A stretch of DNA of 64,000 nucleotides from an uncultured Kordiimonas sp. (lineage in GTDB: Bacteria > Pseudomonadota > Alphaproteobacteria > Sphingomonadales > Kordiimonadaceae): the NCBI GenBank assembly GCA_947503625.1, contig CANNEK010000001.1:738152-802151 (forward strand), in the 5' to 3' direction. Each line of letters begins with the position of its first letter. The stretch's first letter is position 1. The notes under the pieces were generated by a model that was not told where the DNA came from, did not search any database, and worked only from the letters and a program-made list of their open reading frames with translations. Shown in pieces: positions 18,794-28,128 of the stretch. Made by a program: the position numbers and the translations under genes.

Positions 18794-19255
18794 TTAGTCC
18801 TCAGCCGCTTCTACCACTAAAATCGTGCCTTCAACAGCAGTAACATGAGCCATGGCACCTTTTGGCAGGTCGGGGCCATTTGCCAGCCAGCGACTATCCC
18901 CCACCTGAACATGACCCTGTCCATTTTTTATCTGTTCGACAACCACAAAGTTTTTACCAACAAATCTTTTGCCACTCGTATTGACCTCAGCATCTGAGAT
19001 GGTTGCCGCACGGCGGTAAAAGAACCGGTTTCCTGTGTAGATTGAAACAGCTGAAAGTACAGCGAACAGCAAACCATGCCCTTCAAAACCAAGTTCAGGC
19101 AGAAGCCACGCAAAAACACCGGTCGCAATAGATGCCAAGCCTATCCAAAGCAGATAAACCCCGGGTATCAGCATTTCACCTGCCAGTAAAAGCACCCCTA
19201 CTGACCACCAAAGCCAGTGAGCGTTTTCCACCATCCAAATACCGGTTTCTTCCAT
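18794..19255 (-). CDS. NfeD-family membrane protein (short form)
   Basis: A 153-aa protein with two or three membrane segments (WLWWSVGVLLLAGEMLIPGVYLLWIGLASIATGVFAW) and a C-terminal OB-fold NfeD domain (GQGHVQVGDSRWLANGPDLPKGAMAHV). The long forms carry a ClpP-like protease domain; this one does not. NfeD proteins partner with SPFH/stomatin proteins, and here the SPFH gene lies directly upstream (43-bp gap). Confidence 0.93.
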   Translation of the reverse strand: MEETGIWMVENAHWLWWSVGVLLLAGEMLIPGVYLLWIGLASIATGVFAWLLPELGFEGHGLLFAVLSAVSIYTGNRFFYRRAATISDAEVNTSGKRFVGKNFVVVEQIKNGQGHVQVGDSRWLANGPDLPKGAMAHVTAVEGTILVVEAAED

Positions 19256-19298
19256 TTTTCAGCCTTTCACATATGAGCAACACCTGATCACCCAATAT

Positions 19299-20255
19299 TT
19301 AGTCCACTAGCGGTACACCTCCGGGGCGGTGGCCGGGCTTGTCACCACCAAAGCCTTTAAACAGTTCTGATATTCCGCCCAACGATCCGATAACACCGGA
19401 CGCTTCCATTGGCATAAATACCAATTTTTCATTGTTGGAGGATGCAAACCCGCTCAGAGCTTCAACATACTTTTGTGCGACGAAGTAATTGATTGCCTGA
19501 GGATCACCTTCCGCGATCGCGTTGGACACCATTTCCGTCGCTTTCGCTTCGGCTTGGGCTTCACGTTCACGCGCCTCAGCGTCGCGGAACGCTGCTTCGC
19601 GTCGGCCCTCTGCCTCCAGAATAGCTGACTTTTTGTCACCTTCCGCACGGAGAATCTCGGCAGCTCTCTCCCCTTCCGCTTCCAAAATGGATGCACGTTT
19701 GTCACGCTCTGCCTTCATTTGCCGGGCCATCGCGTCAACGATATCCCTCGGTGGTGCTATGTCCTTGATCTCGATACGGGTGATTTTCACGCCCCAAGGC
19801 TGCGTAGCCCCATCAACAACATTCATCAGCTTGGCATTGATCTCGTCTCGTTTGGACAACAGCTCGTCCAAATCCATCGACCCCATAACCGTCCGGAGGT
19901 TCGTCATTGTTAAATTAAGAATAGCAATTGTCAGGTTATTGACTTCATAACTGGCTTGTGATGCATCCAGCACCTGAAAAAAGACAACACCATCCGCAGC
20001 CACCATTGCATTGTCTTTAGTGATTACTTCCTGGGTTGGGATATCAAGTACCTGTTCCATCATGTTCATTTTCTGGCCAATGCGGTCAATGAACGGAATG
20101 ATAAGATGTAATCCGGGACGAATAGTGGTCGTGTAGCGACCGAATCGTTCAATTGTATATTCAAACCCCTGCCGCACTGTCACAACGGCCGAGAAAACCA
20201 GAATAATTGCAAAAAGAACGACCAATGCGACCAAAACTATTGACATTTCAGGCAT
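19299..20255 (-). CDS. SPFH/Band 7 membrane protein (stomatin/QmcA type)
   Basis: A 318-aa protein with one N-terminal membrane anchor (IVLVALVVLFAIILVFSAVVTV), an SPFH domain (RFGRYTTTIRPGLHLIIPFIDRI, then DIPTQEVITKDNAMVAADGVVFF) and an Ala/Glu-rich coiled coil (about residues 190-250: repeated EAEGER/AEGDKK). Such proteins form ring-like membrane assemblies. GGGAG lies 8 nt upstream of the ATG. It heads the SPFH-NfeD-double DSBA operon. Confidence 0.94.
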   Translation of the reverse strand: MPEMSIVLVALVVLFAIILVFSAVVTVRQGFEYTIERFGRYTTTIRPGLHLIIPFIDRIGQKMNMMEQVLDIPTQEVITKDNAMVAADGVVFFQVLDASQASYEVNNLTIAILNLTMTNLRTVMGSMDLDELLSKRDEINAKLMNVVDGATQPWGVKITRIEIKDIAPPRDIVDAMARQMKAERDKRASILEAEGERAAEILRAEGDKKSAILEAEGRREAAFRDAEAREREAQAEAKATEMVSNAIAEGDPQAINYFVAQKYVEALSGFASSNNEKLVFMPMEASGVIGSLGGISELFKGFGGDKPGHRPGGVPLVD

Positions 20256-20317
20256 TTAGCTAACTCCCAAATTATATTATTGAATACCCCAGATGTATAT
20301 ATGGGGATTCCAAAGGG

Positions 20318-20346
20318 CAAAAAAAGGGCAGTCGAAACTGCCCTGA
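20318..20346 (-). terminator. Rho-independent terminator after the peroxiredoxin gene
   Basis: On the minus strand AGGGCAGT and ACTGCCCT-type arms form an 8-bp stem with a TTCG-like loop, followed by TTTTTTT. It separates the peroxiredoxin gene from the SPFH operon downstream. Confidence 0.88.
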
Positions 20347-20370
20347 GAAAACTGATAGTTGTTAATCGCT

Positions 20371-20853
20371 TTAAAGCTGACCGATAATATGGTTCGCACT
20401 GGAAACCTGAAAGGCTCCCGGCTCCTCGATATTCAGCTCGGTCAAAACGCCGTTATCAACAATCATTGCGAAACGCTGCGACCGAATTCCCATGCCAAAC
20501 CCTGTGCCATCCAGCTCAAGGCCCAAAGCTTTTGTGAAGTCGCCATTGCCATCAGCAAGCATCACGACCTTGTCTTCAACACCGGCGTCTTTACCCCATG
20601 CATGCATGACAAAAACATCATTGACAGACATACAGGCAATAGCATCCACACCCTTGGAAAGGATATCATCTGCATGTTCAATAAACCCGGGCAAGTGCTT
20701 TGCGGAACATGTTGGCGTAAACGCGCCGGGTACCGCGAAAAGAACAACTTTTTTTCCTGCGAAAAACTCGTCGGTCACAACGGGACCCGGACCATCTGCT
20801 GTCATCGTCGTCAGGGTCGCTGTGGGGATTTTGTCGCCAACTGCTATCGTCAT
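20371..20853 (-). CDS. Prx5-type peroxiredoxin
   Basis: A 160-aa thiol peroxidase. The peroxidatic Cys is in VPGAFTPTCSAKHLPGF, the Prx5/AhpE-like motif, and the C-terminal half has the family's GMGIRSQRFAMIVDNGV. It reduces H2O2 or organic peroxides in the cytoplasm, using glutathione or thioredoxin. I place the start at the ATG at 20853 (GGAG 6 nt upstream); longer in-frame starts have no ribosome binding site. It is monocistronic with its own terminator. Confidence 0.95.
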   Translation of the reverse strand: MTIAVGDKIPTATLTTMTADGPGPVVTDEFFAGKKVVLFAVPGAFTPTCSAKHLPGFIEHADDILSKGVDAIACMSVNDVFVMHAWGKDAGVEDKVVMLADGNGDFTKALGLELDGTGFGMGIRSQRFAMIVDNGVLTELNIEEPGAFQVSSANHIIGQL

Positions 20854-20939
20854 CTTGCGCTCCATATTCAAAACTGCTGATTCCGGGCAACTGCGCCCGT
20901 CAAACAAGAACTTACACCGCCGATTGGTCAGAACAAGCG

Positions 20940-21806
20940 TTATTGTGACGGCAATTCAAAAAAACGATCAATGGCATTGCCGCGTCCATCAGACAGTGTC
21001 AATCGCACCTTCTTACCAGCCAGGTTCAGGCCTTTCTGAGTTGACATAACAGGCAAAACAAAGCGAATGGAACGCCCGTCTGCCAGTAATCGGGTTTTTG
21101 GCGAATGAAACTGCGTGGTCTCGTCCAGTTCCGCCAACAGGTCAGCCTGACTGAGCGGCGTATCTGCGCTGGCTTCCACCACCAAATTCTGGTGGCCCGG
21201 CATACCAGCATACCTTACTGATGTTATGGCAATGCCATCAGGCGCCTGCCCAAACCTGTTTGGAACCGTTTTTAGCGAATTGCGAACCCTTGTATCGGTA
21301 ACAATTGTTCCAACATCGCCTTCACCCAAGGTTAACTGGTAGCTCGCTTCAAACGGCACACAAATATCTTTGCAAACCATGAAATCCGCTTTCAGCTCAA
21401 CCTTCCCTGTTTTCACCGGAATTCGGAAAGGAATTGCAACCTGTTTACTATATCCAAATGTCTCAAGACCGAAGAGCTCAAAACGCTCTGGAAACGGATA
21501 GAGAATATCGAGTTCTGCACCATTGTGAAAAACGCGTACGGGCAAACCGGCTTCGCCTGGCGAGCGCCAATATGTCTTCCAGCCTTCTGCCAGGGTAGCT
21601 TCCCAGGCAAGCAGCGTTTGGCTTTCGTCTGGCGTATCAATCACAGCCGGAAATGCGTTAGCTACATCACTGGATGCAGCTATAATCCGCGTAGAGATCA
21701 TGCCCTGATGATCTTGCCATGAGGTTTGGCTTTGAGCGAAAGCGCTAGTGCTACCCATGATCACTAAAGCGGATACAATCCCTGAAACTGAAACAAATTT
21801 ACGCAT
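20940..21806 (-). CDS. Periplasmic DsbD N-terminal-domain protein (DsbD-alpha like)
   Basis: A 288-aa secreted protein: signal peptide ending SAFA, then a domain like the N-terminal immunoglobulin-fold part of DsbD (LAWEATLAEGWKTYWRSPGEAGLPV; MVCKDICVPFEASYQL). The Cys pair in VCKDIC is the redox pair that passes electrons to periplasmic partners in DsbD. The membrane and thioredoxin parts of DsbD are absent and are not encoded next door. AAGGAG precedes the ATG at 21806. It diverges from yqgE. The partner is unknown. Confidence 0.88.
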   Translation of the reverse strand: MRKFVSVSGIVSALVIMGSTSAFAQSQTSWQDHQGMISTRIIAASSDVANAFPAVIDTPDESQTLLAWEATLAEGWKTYWRSPGEAGLPVRVFHNGAELDILYPFPERFELFGLETFGYSKQVAIPFRIPVKTGKVELKADFMVCKDICVPFEASYQLTLGEGDVGTIVTDTRVRNSLKTVPNRFGQAPDGIAITSVRYAGMPGHQNLVVEASADTPLSQADLLAELDETTQFHSPKTRLLADGRSIRFVLPVMSTQKGLNLAGKKVRLTLSDGRGNAIDRFFELPSQ

Positions 21807-21972
21807 CGATAACTCCTTAACTGGAGATTATGTAGCAAGTCCGTGGTTTTTTTACCAATCCCGATCTTTCACAATACCGTCAACCAAAGCAATACCCCAA
21901 TCACCAAAGCAAACACCTGTCAATTGCGCCCGCTTGTCAGTACAGTTAAGCTGGAAACAAAGTGAGAAAGTA

Positions 21973-22536
21973 ATGTCGTCCTCCGTTTTTTTTGAAAACA
22001 AACTGCTGCTTGCGATGCCTTCAATGCAAGACCCGCGCTTTGAACGCAGCGTAATTTACATGTGTTCCCACGATGCGTCAGGTGCGATGGGGCTTGTGGT
22101 CAACCGTCCACTAGAACAACTTAATTTCGCAGGGCTGCTGGAACAACTGGATATAAAGACAGATGCGGAAGTCTCTGACATCGCGATTCATGCGGGAGGG
22201 CCCGTAGAGCCAGGGCGAGGTTTTGTTTTGCATTCAGCTGACTTTGTTCAGGATTCCACACTGATCGTGAGCCAGACGCTGGCTCTGACGGCAACAGTTG
22301 ATATCTTGAAAGCCCTAGCAGAGAACAAAGGCCCTCTTCATCACCTTCTGGCGTTGGGATATGCGGGTTGGGGTGCCAGCCAACTCGAGGAAGAAGTCGC
22401 GAACAATGTATGGATGATCGCTGAACCAGATGAAGAGATTTTGTTCAATACGGAATTAGACCTGAAATGGCCCCGCGCAATGGCCATGCTTGGAATTGAT
22501 ATCGCGATGTTATCCAGTGAGGCAGGACACGGATAA
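21973..22536 (+). CDS. yqgE: YqgE/AlgH-family protein
   Basis: A 187-aa cytoplasmic protein of the UPF0301 family. It opens NKLLLAMPSMQDPRFERSVIYMCSHDASGAMGLVVNRP, the family signature, and has AIHAGGPVEPGRGFVLHS and ALGYAGWGASQLEEE. The biochemical role of the family is not settled. The frame is open far upstream (to 21748), but conservation begins at the ATG at 21973. Downstream it converges on the PAS-protein gene with 18 bp between stops. Confidence 0.95.
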   Translation: MSSSVFFENKLLLAMPSMQDPRFERSVIYMCSHDASGAMGLVVNRPLEQLNFAGLLEQLDIKTDAEVSDIAIHAGGPVEPGRGFVLHSADFVQDSTLIVSQTLALTATVDILKALAENKGPLHHLLALGYAGWGASQLEEEVANNVWMIAEPDEEILFNTELDLKWPRAMAMLGIDIAMLSSEAGHG

Positions 22537-22554
22537 TATCGAAAGTCAGACTTA

Positions 22555-23247
22555 TCAGTTCACGACATCAGAAATGGTTGCCGCGGCAGTGGCTAAATTA
22601 ACGGATGGCAGCGCCATATCTAAGGACAGAAAACCAGCTGCGTTAAGCTCAAGAAGTCGCTGCATGTCCAAAACCCTCAAATCCAAGCCCTGAAGAGACA
22701 GAGATGCCTTCAACTCTGGTCCAATTTGATCTGGCATAATTACGTTTGGTGAGGGCAAAAGAAACATATCTTCAATATCCAGACAGAGGTCTTCGCGGCT
22801 ATCCTCAAATCCAAGGTTCTCGACAATAAACGGCCTTACAACGGAAACCATAACGGTTCCGCCCATAGCGCGCTCGTCGGCAAACGGAAGCGCAAGAACT
22901 TCAAATTCCTGCGAATAAGTTCCATCGAAAGTGAACGTGCCCTTACGCAGAAGTCCACACCCCCTCACTATCGACAAAGCATATATTTGTTCTGCGAGAC
23001 CCGAATCCTTGGAAGAGTCGAAAATTTCAGCGTAACTTCGATCCGTCATCCCAACGCCCATCGCTTCCTCAAGCGATGAGCCTGCCAGACGGAACCGCAG
23101 CGAACCATCGCTCCCCATTTCCATGATAAACATCCAACGCAGGATCGATGTAAGACGTCGCAGGTCAAGAGACCGTCGTTGCGGGACATGCTCTCCCCCG
23201 CCAAGCGAGCGCCAGTAATTTAAAAAATTGCAGAGTTCCGGACCCAA
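22555..23247 (-). CDS. PAS_5-type PAS domain protein
   Basis: A 230-aa protein with a PAS domain of the PAS_5 type found in alphaproteobacteria: NYWRSLGGGEHVPQRRSLDLRRLTSILRWMFIMEM, then LRFRLAGSSLEEAMGVGMTDRSYAEIF. A C-terminal part (about 160-230) has no recognised output domain. It starts at a TTG with AGGG upstream. A 6-bp inverted repeat (CAGCTA, 4-nt spacer, TAGCTG, 23260-23275) lies just before the start and may be an operator. Three shorter relatives occur at 34-41 kb. The ligand and role are unknown. Confidence 0.85.
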   Translation of the reverse strand: MGPELCNFLNYWRSLGGGEHVPQRRSLDLRRLTSILRWMFIMEMGSDGSLRFRLAGSSLEEAMGVGMTDRSYAEIFDSSKDSGLAEQIYALSIVRGCGLLRKGTFTFDGTYSQEFEVLALPFADERAMGGTVMVSVVRPFIVENLGFEDSREDLCLDIEDMFLLPSPNVIMPDQIGPELKASLSLQGLDLRVLDMQRLLELNAAGFLSLDMALPSVNLATAAATISDVVN

Positions 23248-23366
23248 TTGTTTTCCCTACAGCTACCCCTAGCTGCGGGATTAGTATCATTTTCAACTAA
23301 ATCCATCAACCACTGAAAACCGCCCTCCATAAAAGTGATTTGGGATCGTATTTTGCCTTCATTGGT

Positions 23367-24611
23367 TCAGTCACTTAAAAAAGGTGTCATAGCGCCACTA
23401 TCACCAACCGCGGCAACCGAAGTCTTCCCGCTCTCAAGCATTGTTCGCGCAACAGAAGCGACATCCGAAGGCTCAACACTCTCGACATTTCCAATCATTT
23501 CATCGACCGGTATCACTCTGTCGAACACTAGCAGCTGACGCCCTAACTGCTCCATCCGCGATGTCGTCGCCTCAAGGGCCATAAGGAGTCCGGCTTTTAA
23601 CTGAGCACTGGCAACAAGAAACTCTTGCTCGGTCAATCCTTCGACCAATGCTGCCATTTCGGCTTTCAACACAGGTGCCAGTTCATCGATCAGTTCGGGA
23701 CTGGTGCCTGCATATATGCCAAAAAGACCCGTGTCAGCGTGGCTACTGCTAAAGCTATATACGGAGTAAGCAAGGCCGCGGTGCTCCCTTACTTCCTGAA
23801 ACAATCGAGACGACATACCGCCACCCAGAACAGTTGAGTATATCTGGTGGGCATAATAGCGGTCGTCCGAATAGGAGACCCCGGGCCAGCCCAGGGTCAA
23901 ATGAAGCTGTTCCAGCTTTCGATCCTGAAGATGTATTCCGCCGACATATTTCGCTGTTTCCGGTTTCTCGCGCACACCTGTTGAAAGCCGTGCAAACTTC
24001 TCGGCCACCATATCCACAAGATCATCATGATCCAGATTTCCAACCGCAGAAACAACGATATTGCTGGCTAGATAGTGCGTCTCAAGAAACGCAAGTAAAT
24101 CATCGCGTTTGAAGCTACGGACCGTTTCGGCATCGCCCAAAATAGTCCGGCCAATTGCCTGGTCTTTAAACGCGACGTGCTGCAAATGGTCGAAGACTAT
24201 ATCGTCAGGTGTGTCCAGCGTTTGGCCGATCTCCTGCAAAATAACGTCTTTTTCGCGCTCCAGTTCCTCTTCATCACAAACACTGTCGATTACAAGATCG
24301 GCCAGCAAATCAATTGCCAGCGAAATATCCCCTTTCAGAACGCGGGCATAGTATGTCGTATTGTCCCGGGATGTGTAGGCATTCATATGGCCACCCACAG
24401 ATTCGATCTCAAACGCAATATCCCGCGCGCTTCGAGACTGCGTGCCTTTAAAAAGCATATGCTCAAGGCAATGTGTCAGGCCATTTTGCTCCAGCGTTTC
24501 GAAGCGCGCACCAACATCAACCCATACGCCAATTGTCACGGTCTCAACCGTTCTGCGACTTTCGCTAACGATACGCAGCCCGCTATCCAGAGTTGTCGTT
24601 CTAACGGTCAA
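23367..24611 (-). CDS. M16-family zinc metallopeptidase (processing-peptidase-like)
   Basis: A 414-aa M16B peptidase. The inverted zinc motif HxxEH is HCLEH (His-47, Glu-50, His-51), with the third ligand in EREKDVILQEI about 75 residues later. The R/Y pair region HRGLAYSVYSF is also kept. It resembles the beta subunit of mitochondrial processing peptidase. The start is a TTG whose TTGA overlaps the thrC stop, with AAGGGG 8 nt upstream; thrC followed by an M16 gene is a conserved pair in alphaproteobacteria. Confidence 0.95.
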   Translation of the reverse strand: MTVRTTTLDSGLRIVSESRRTVETVTIGVWVDVGARFETLEQNGLTHCLEHMLFKGTQSRSARDIAFEIESVGGHMNAYTSRDNTTYYARVLKGDISLAIDLLADLVIDSVCDEEELEREKDVILQEIGQTLDTPDDIVFDHLQHVAFKDQAIGRTILGDAETVRSFKRDDLLAFLETHYLASNIVVSAVGNLDHDDLVDMVAEKFARLSTGVREKPETAKYVGGIHLQDRKLEQLHLTLGWPGVSYSDDRYYAHQIYSTVLGGGMSSRLFQEVREHRGLAYSVYSFSSSHADTGLFGIYAGTSPELIDELAPVLKAEMAALVEGLTEQEFLVASAQLKAGLLMALEATTSRMEQLGRQLLVFDRVIPVDEMIGNVESVEPSDVASVARTMLESGKTSVAAVGDSGAMTPFLSD

Positions 24612-26005
24612 ACCGCTTGCCCCTTGACGATCATGGCTTTCAATTGTTGGTCATCGTTGGGAAGCGACACATACCTCTCTTCACGGTCATATAAATCTGC
24701 CATATGGGCGGGCAGGCGCGGAACAGACCCTGTAGCCTCTTCCACAGCAGCGCCAAACTTGACAGGATGTGCTGTGGAAAGCGTAACTCTCGGTGCCCCC
24801 CCTGCCGGTAGCTGACGACTTGCTTTCAATCCTACCGCTGTATGGGGGTCGGCAATATAACCCGTGCTGTCTTTCAACTCAGCCATGACCTGTCTGGTCG
24901 TTTCGTCATCAACCTGCTCTGCAAGAAAAATATCGCGGGCTTTCGCGATCTCTGTATCGGACAGGGAAATGGAGCCCTTTGCAGCAAACGACCGCATGTA
25001 ATCGGAGATCGTCTGGCCGTTACGGCCACTGAGGTCAAACATCATACGTTCGAAGTTACTCGAAACCTGAATATCCATACTGGGAGAAATTGTTGCGTGA
25101 ACATCACCACTTGAGTAACTGCCGGTCTGAAGCGTACGTGCCAGAATGTCGTTACTATTGGTTGCAATCACCAGCTTATCAATCGGCAAGCCCATTTCGC
25201 GCGCTATAAAACCAGCGTATATATCACCAAAGTTTCCGGTTGGAACACTGTATGAAATTCTCCTGCCAGGCGCGCCCAAAGCTGTCGCCGAAGCAAAATA
25301 ATAGACAATTTGAGCCATGACACGAGCCCAGTTTATTGAATTCACTGCAGTCAGACCAACCTGATCTCGAAACTCCAGGTCATTAAAACATGTTTTTACA
25401 AGGGCTTGGCAATCGTCGAACGTACCGTCCACCGCAACATTAATGACATTGGGCTCCAACACCGTCGTCATTTGCAAACGCTGCACATCTGAAACTCTGC
25501 CCTTCGGGTGCAGCATATAGATAGTTACATTTTCCCGCCCGCGACACGCTTCAATAGCCGCCGAGCCGGTATCGCCCGATGTTGCACCAAGAATAGTAAG
25601 CTTTTGACTACGCTTGGCCGTAAAGTGATCGAAAAAACGACCAAGCAGCTGCAATGCGAAGTCTTTGAAGGCAAGGGTCGGGCCATGAAACAGCTCCAGC
25701 ACCCAATCGTTTGGGCCCAGTTGCACCAAAGGGGCTACGGCAGAATGCCTGAACACAGATGCCCCATAGGTCTCGTCCAGCATTGCCTTCAGGCTGCTAT
25801 CATCGACCGATTCTCCAACAAACGGCTTGATCACCGCCAGTGCTATTTCTGAATAGGACTGACCAGCCATGTTGCTGATTCCCTGCTCGCTCAGACGCGG
25901 CAACGTATCAGGCACATACAAACCACCATCCCGCGCCAACCCGGTCAGTGTTACACCTTCGAAATCCAGTACATCCGCCTGACCACGCGTAGAAACATAT
26001 TTCAC
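24608..26005 (-). CDS. thrC: Threonine synthase
   Basis: A 465-aa PLP enzyme that converts O-phosphohomoserine to threonine. It opens KYVSTRGQADVLDFEGVTLTGLARDGGLYVP; the PLP lysine is in FHGPTLAFKDFALQLLGR, and GATSGDTGSAAIEA and SVPTGNFGDIYAGF bind cofactor and phosphate. I prefer the GTG at 26005, which gives the family's usual N-terminus; a TTG at 26020 is in frame. It follows the oxidase cluster by about 90 bp and is coupled to the M16 gene. Confidence 0.97.
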   Translation of the reverse strand: MKYVSTRGQADVLDFEGVTLTGLARDGGLYVPDTLPRLSEQGISNMAGQSYSEIALAVIKPFVGESVDDSSLKAMLDETYGASVFRHSAVAPLVQLGPNDWVLELFHGPTLAFKDFALQLLGRFFDHFTAKRSQKLTILGATSGDTGSAAIEACRGRENVTIYMLHPKGRVSDVQRLQMTTVLEPNVINVAVDGTFDDCQALVKTCFNDLEFRDQVGLTAVNSINWARVMAQIVYYFASATALGAPGRRISYSVPTGNFGDIYAGFIAREMGLPIDKLVIATNSNDILARTLQTGSYSSGDVHATISPSMDIQVSSNFERMMFDLSGRNGQTISDYMRSFAAKGSISLSDTEIAKARDIFLAEQVDDETTRQVMAELKDSTGYIADPHTAVGLKASRQLPAGGAPRVTLSTAHPVKFGAAVEEATGSVPRLPAHMADLYDREERYVSLPNDDQQLKAMIVKGQAV

Positions 26006-26095
26006 AATGACACCACTCAACTAACCGATTATTGCGCAAATTCGAGGCTCTCTCTTATAAGCCCCGTCATCAAGATGCAAGGGCAGACATAAGGG

Positions 26096-26803
26096 TTACG
26101 CTTGCTCCAGCGCTTTTTTTCGACCAAAAACAATATAGACGCCCACCAGAGCCGCTGCGATACCATACCAGGTAAGCATATACTCCAAATGATCATTGGG
26201 AATATTGACCCGTACCTGCCCCCCAAGGGGCAATGAACCCGTATCGGCAACATGGTCTTTAAAAAACCTGACATGATAGAAGTCCTTCGACCCGAGGCCA
26301 AAGTGTGTCGCCAGTTCAAATACATCGGCGGTAAACCATGTATCTGTTTCCGGGCTGTTGGGGGGCGTGAAACTGCCCGCTGTAGCACTTGGTACCAGAA
26401 CCCCTGACAAAGACACTTTGCCGACGGGCAACTGCGGCAGACGCTTTGCATCCATTGGCACCCAACCAAAATTCACCAGAACCACTCTGCCAAACTCTCG
26501 GACCACCGGTTTGTATAGATAGTAACCGGGCTGGCCCGCCAAGTTCGTTCCGAAGAGACGAACCGGGCTACGATCTAACGCTTCACCCTCAAATGTCATT
26601 CGCCTGAAAGCCATGGCTTCAGGGTCGTCCATATGCACAGGCAGTACCATTGGGTCTGCAGACAGCCCTTGCTCAATACTGTTAATCAGTTTCGTTTTGG
26701 GGCCAATTTTTTGTGCCTGCCATGTTCCCAACCCAATAAGAACAGCGCTTGCCAAAACCACAACTGCCGTTAACAACCTTCCGGGATTGAAAGATGCGGT
26801 CAT
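26096..26803 (-). CDS. SURF1-family cytochrome oxidase assembly protein
   Basis: A 235-aa membrane protein with one transmembrane segment at each end (LLTAVVVLASAVLIGLGTWQAQ and YMLTWYGIAAALVGVYIVF) and a soluble loop between them. GTWQ near the N-terminus and LTWYG near the C-terminus are SURF1 signatures. It helps insert heme a into cytochrome oxidase subunit I. Its ATG overlaps the DUF983 stop by 4 nt. It is the last oxidase-related gene of the cluster. Confidence 0.95.
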   Translation of the reverse strand: MTASFNPGRLLTAVVVLASAVLIGLGTWQAQKIGPKTKLINSIEQGLSADPMVLPVHMDDPEAMAFRRMTFEGEALDRSPVRLFGTNLAGQPGYYLYKPVVREFGRVVLVNFGWVPMDAKRLPQLPVGKVSLSGVLVPSATAGSFTPPNSPETDTWFTADVFELATHFGLGSKDFYHVRFFKDHVADTGSLPLGGQVRVNIPNDHLEYMLTWYGIAAALVGVYIVFGRKKALEQA

Positions 26804-27219
26804 GATTGCTTGTCTTTCTCGTCCAAAGCCCCTTCATGAGCGTCATGATGAAACTGCAATGCAATCAAGGTGGCTTTGATAACCCTGAGCATCCACACGC
26901 TGCCAGCCAAAATCACAAAGCCAAGAATGATGGCCAGCGCCCAGATTGGCAATCCCATCACACCGTAGAGAAGAAAGCCCATCAGAGCCGTTACAAAACC
27001 AAGAATTAAAATCACGAAAACCTGGGCACCATCGCCAGGGTCCGCATTGCTCAGATCAAAACCGCAGGCCGGACAAGCCGAGTGAACCTCAAGTATATTG
27101 TGGAAAAGGGGTGCTGCCGCACAATTCGGGCACACGCACCTGAAGCCGGCCTTATAAGGCGAAACCGACCGGGGAACCCGATCGGTTTCTTTATCACTCA
27201 AAAACGGTTCTTGTGCCAA
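26800..27219 (-). CDS. DUF983 membrane protein with a zinc ribbon
   Basis: A 139-aa protein with a four-Cys zinc ribbon (CPNCAAAPLF and CPACGFD, about residues 30-60) and two membrane segments (VFVILILGFVTALMGFLLYGV and WALAIILGFVILAGSVWML). Proteins of this family accompany ctaE and SURF1 in alphaproteobacterial oxidase operons. The precise job is unknown. The start appears to be a TTG 3 bp after the ctaE stop. Confidence 0.92.
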   Translation of the reverse strand: MAQEPFLSDKETDRVPRSVSPYKAGFRCVCPNCAAAPLFHNILEVHSACPACGFDLSNADPGDGAQVFVILILGFVTALMGFLLYGVMGLPIWALAIILGFVILAGSVWMLRVIKATLIALQFHHDAHEGALDEKDKQS

Positions 27220-27222
27220 GGG

Positions 27223-28074
27223 TCAGCCGCCCCAGATATAAACCGCAACGAACAGGAAGAGCCAAACCACATCGACAAAGTGCCAATACCAGGCGGCCGC
27301 TTCCAGACCAAAGTGATGATCCGGTGTAAAGTGCCCCTTGTAGACCCGTCCCAAACATACAGCGAGGAATATAGTCCCAACCAGCACGTGGAAACCATGG
27401 AAACCCGTCGCCATGAAGAAGGTCGCGCCGTAAATGCTTCCCGAGAAGCCAAAGGCGGCATGACCGTACTCGTATGCCTGAACCATGGTAAAGGCTGCGC
27501 CCAAAAGAACAGTCACCCAAAGTCCGTTTTTCAAGCCTTCTCTGTCACCATGGAGAACTGCATGGTGCGCCCATGTTACTGTCGTGCCGGACAGCAAAAG
27601 GATAAGAGTGTTGATGAATGGCAGGTGCCAGGGGTCAAATGTCTCAATGCCAACCGGAGGCCAAACAGCCTCTGTTCCAACAAGCTGCCAGAACGTTGCA
27701 CCGGACGTCGGAACAATCGGATAAAGAGACGCATTAAAAAACGCCCAAAACCACGCAACAAAAAACATAACCTCTGAGGCAATAAACAAGATCATGCCAT
27801 ATCGGAGGCCGATGCCGACAACCGGTGTATGATCACCAGTCTCCGCTTCTTTCACAACGTCTTTCCACCATGCAAACACAGTGTAAATCAAGAGCGCAAA
27901 CCCAATACCAAAACCCCACTGGCCCCAGCTACTGCCTTCGATGCCAAACATCGTTGCATCTGGTTTCATGGTGAAAACGGCACCAAGCAACATGACAAAA
28001 ATCGCCAATGATCCAACCGCTGGCCACGGGCTTGGGTCTACAAGATGGTAGTCGTGTTTTACATCGCCTGCCAT
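27223..28074 (-). CDS. ctaE: Cytochrome c oxidase subunit III
   Basis: A 283-aa integral membrane protein with seven predicted helices. Signatures are [13 protein letters not shown] at the N-terminus, [17 protein letters not shown] and the C-terminal [11 protein letters not shown] then [14 protein letters not shown]. It stabilises the aa3 oxidase core. It lies 54 bp after ctaG and 3 bp before the DUF983 gene. Confidence 0.97.
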   Translation of the reverse strand: MAGDVKHDYHLVDPSPWPAVGSLAIFVMLLGAVFTMKPDATMFGIEGSSWGQWGFGIGFALLIYTVFAWWKDVVKEAETGDHTPVVGIGLRYGMILFIASEVMFFVAWFWAFFNASLYPIVPTSGATFWQLVGTEAVWPPVGIETFDPWHLPFINTLILLLSGTTVTWAHHAVLHGDREGLKNGLWVTVLLGAAFTMVQAYEYGHAAFGFSGSIYGATFFMATGFHGFHVLVGTIFLAVCLGRVYKGHFTPDHHFGLEAAAWYWHFVDVVWLFLFVAVYIWGG

Positions 28075-28128
28075 TTATTCCTCCTCATCAAAGCGCCGGC
28101 CCCTCCGGCTGCCTCAAAATTCTGTGGG

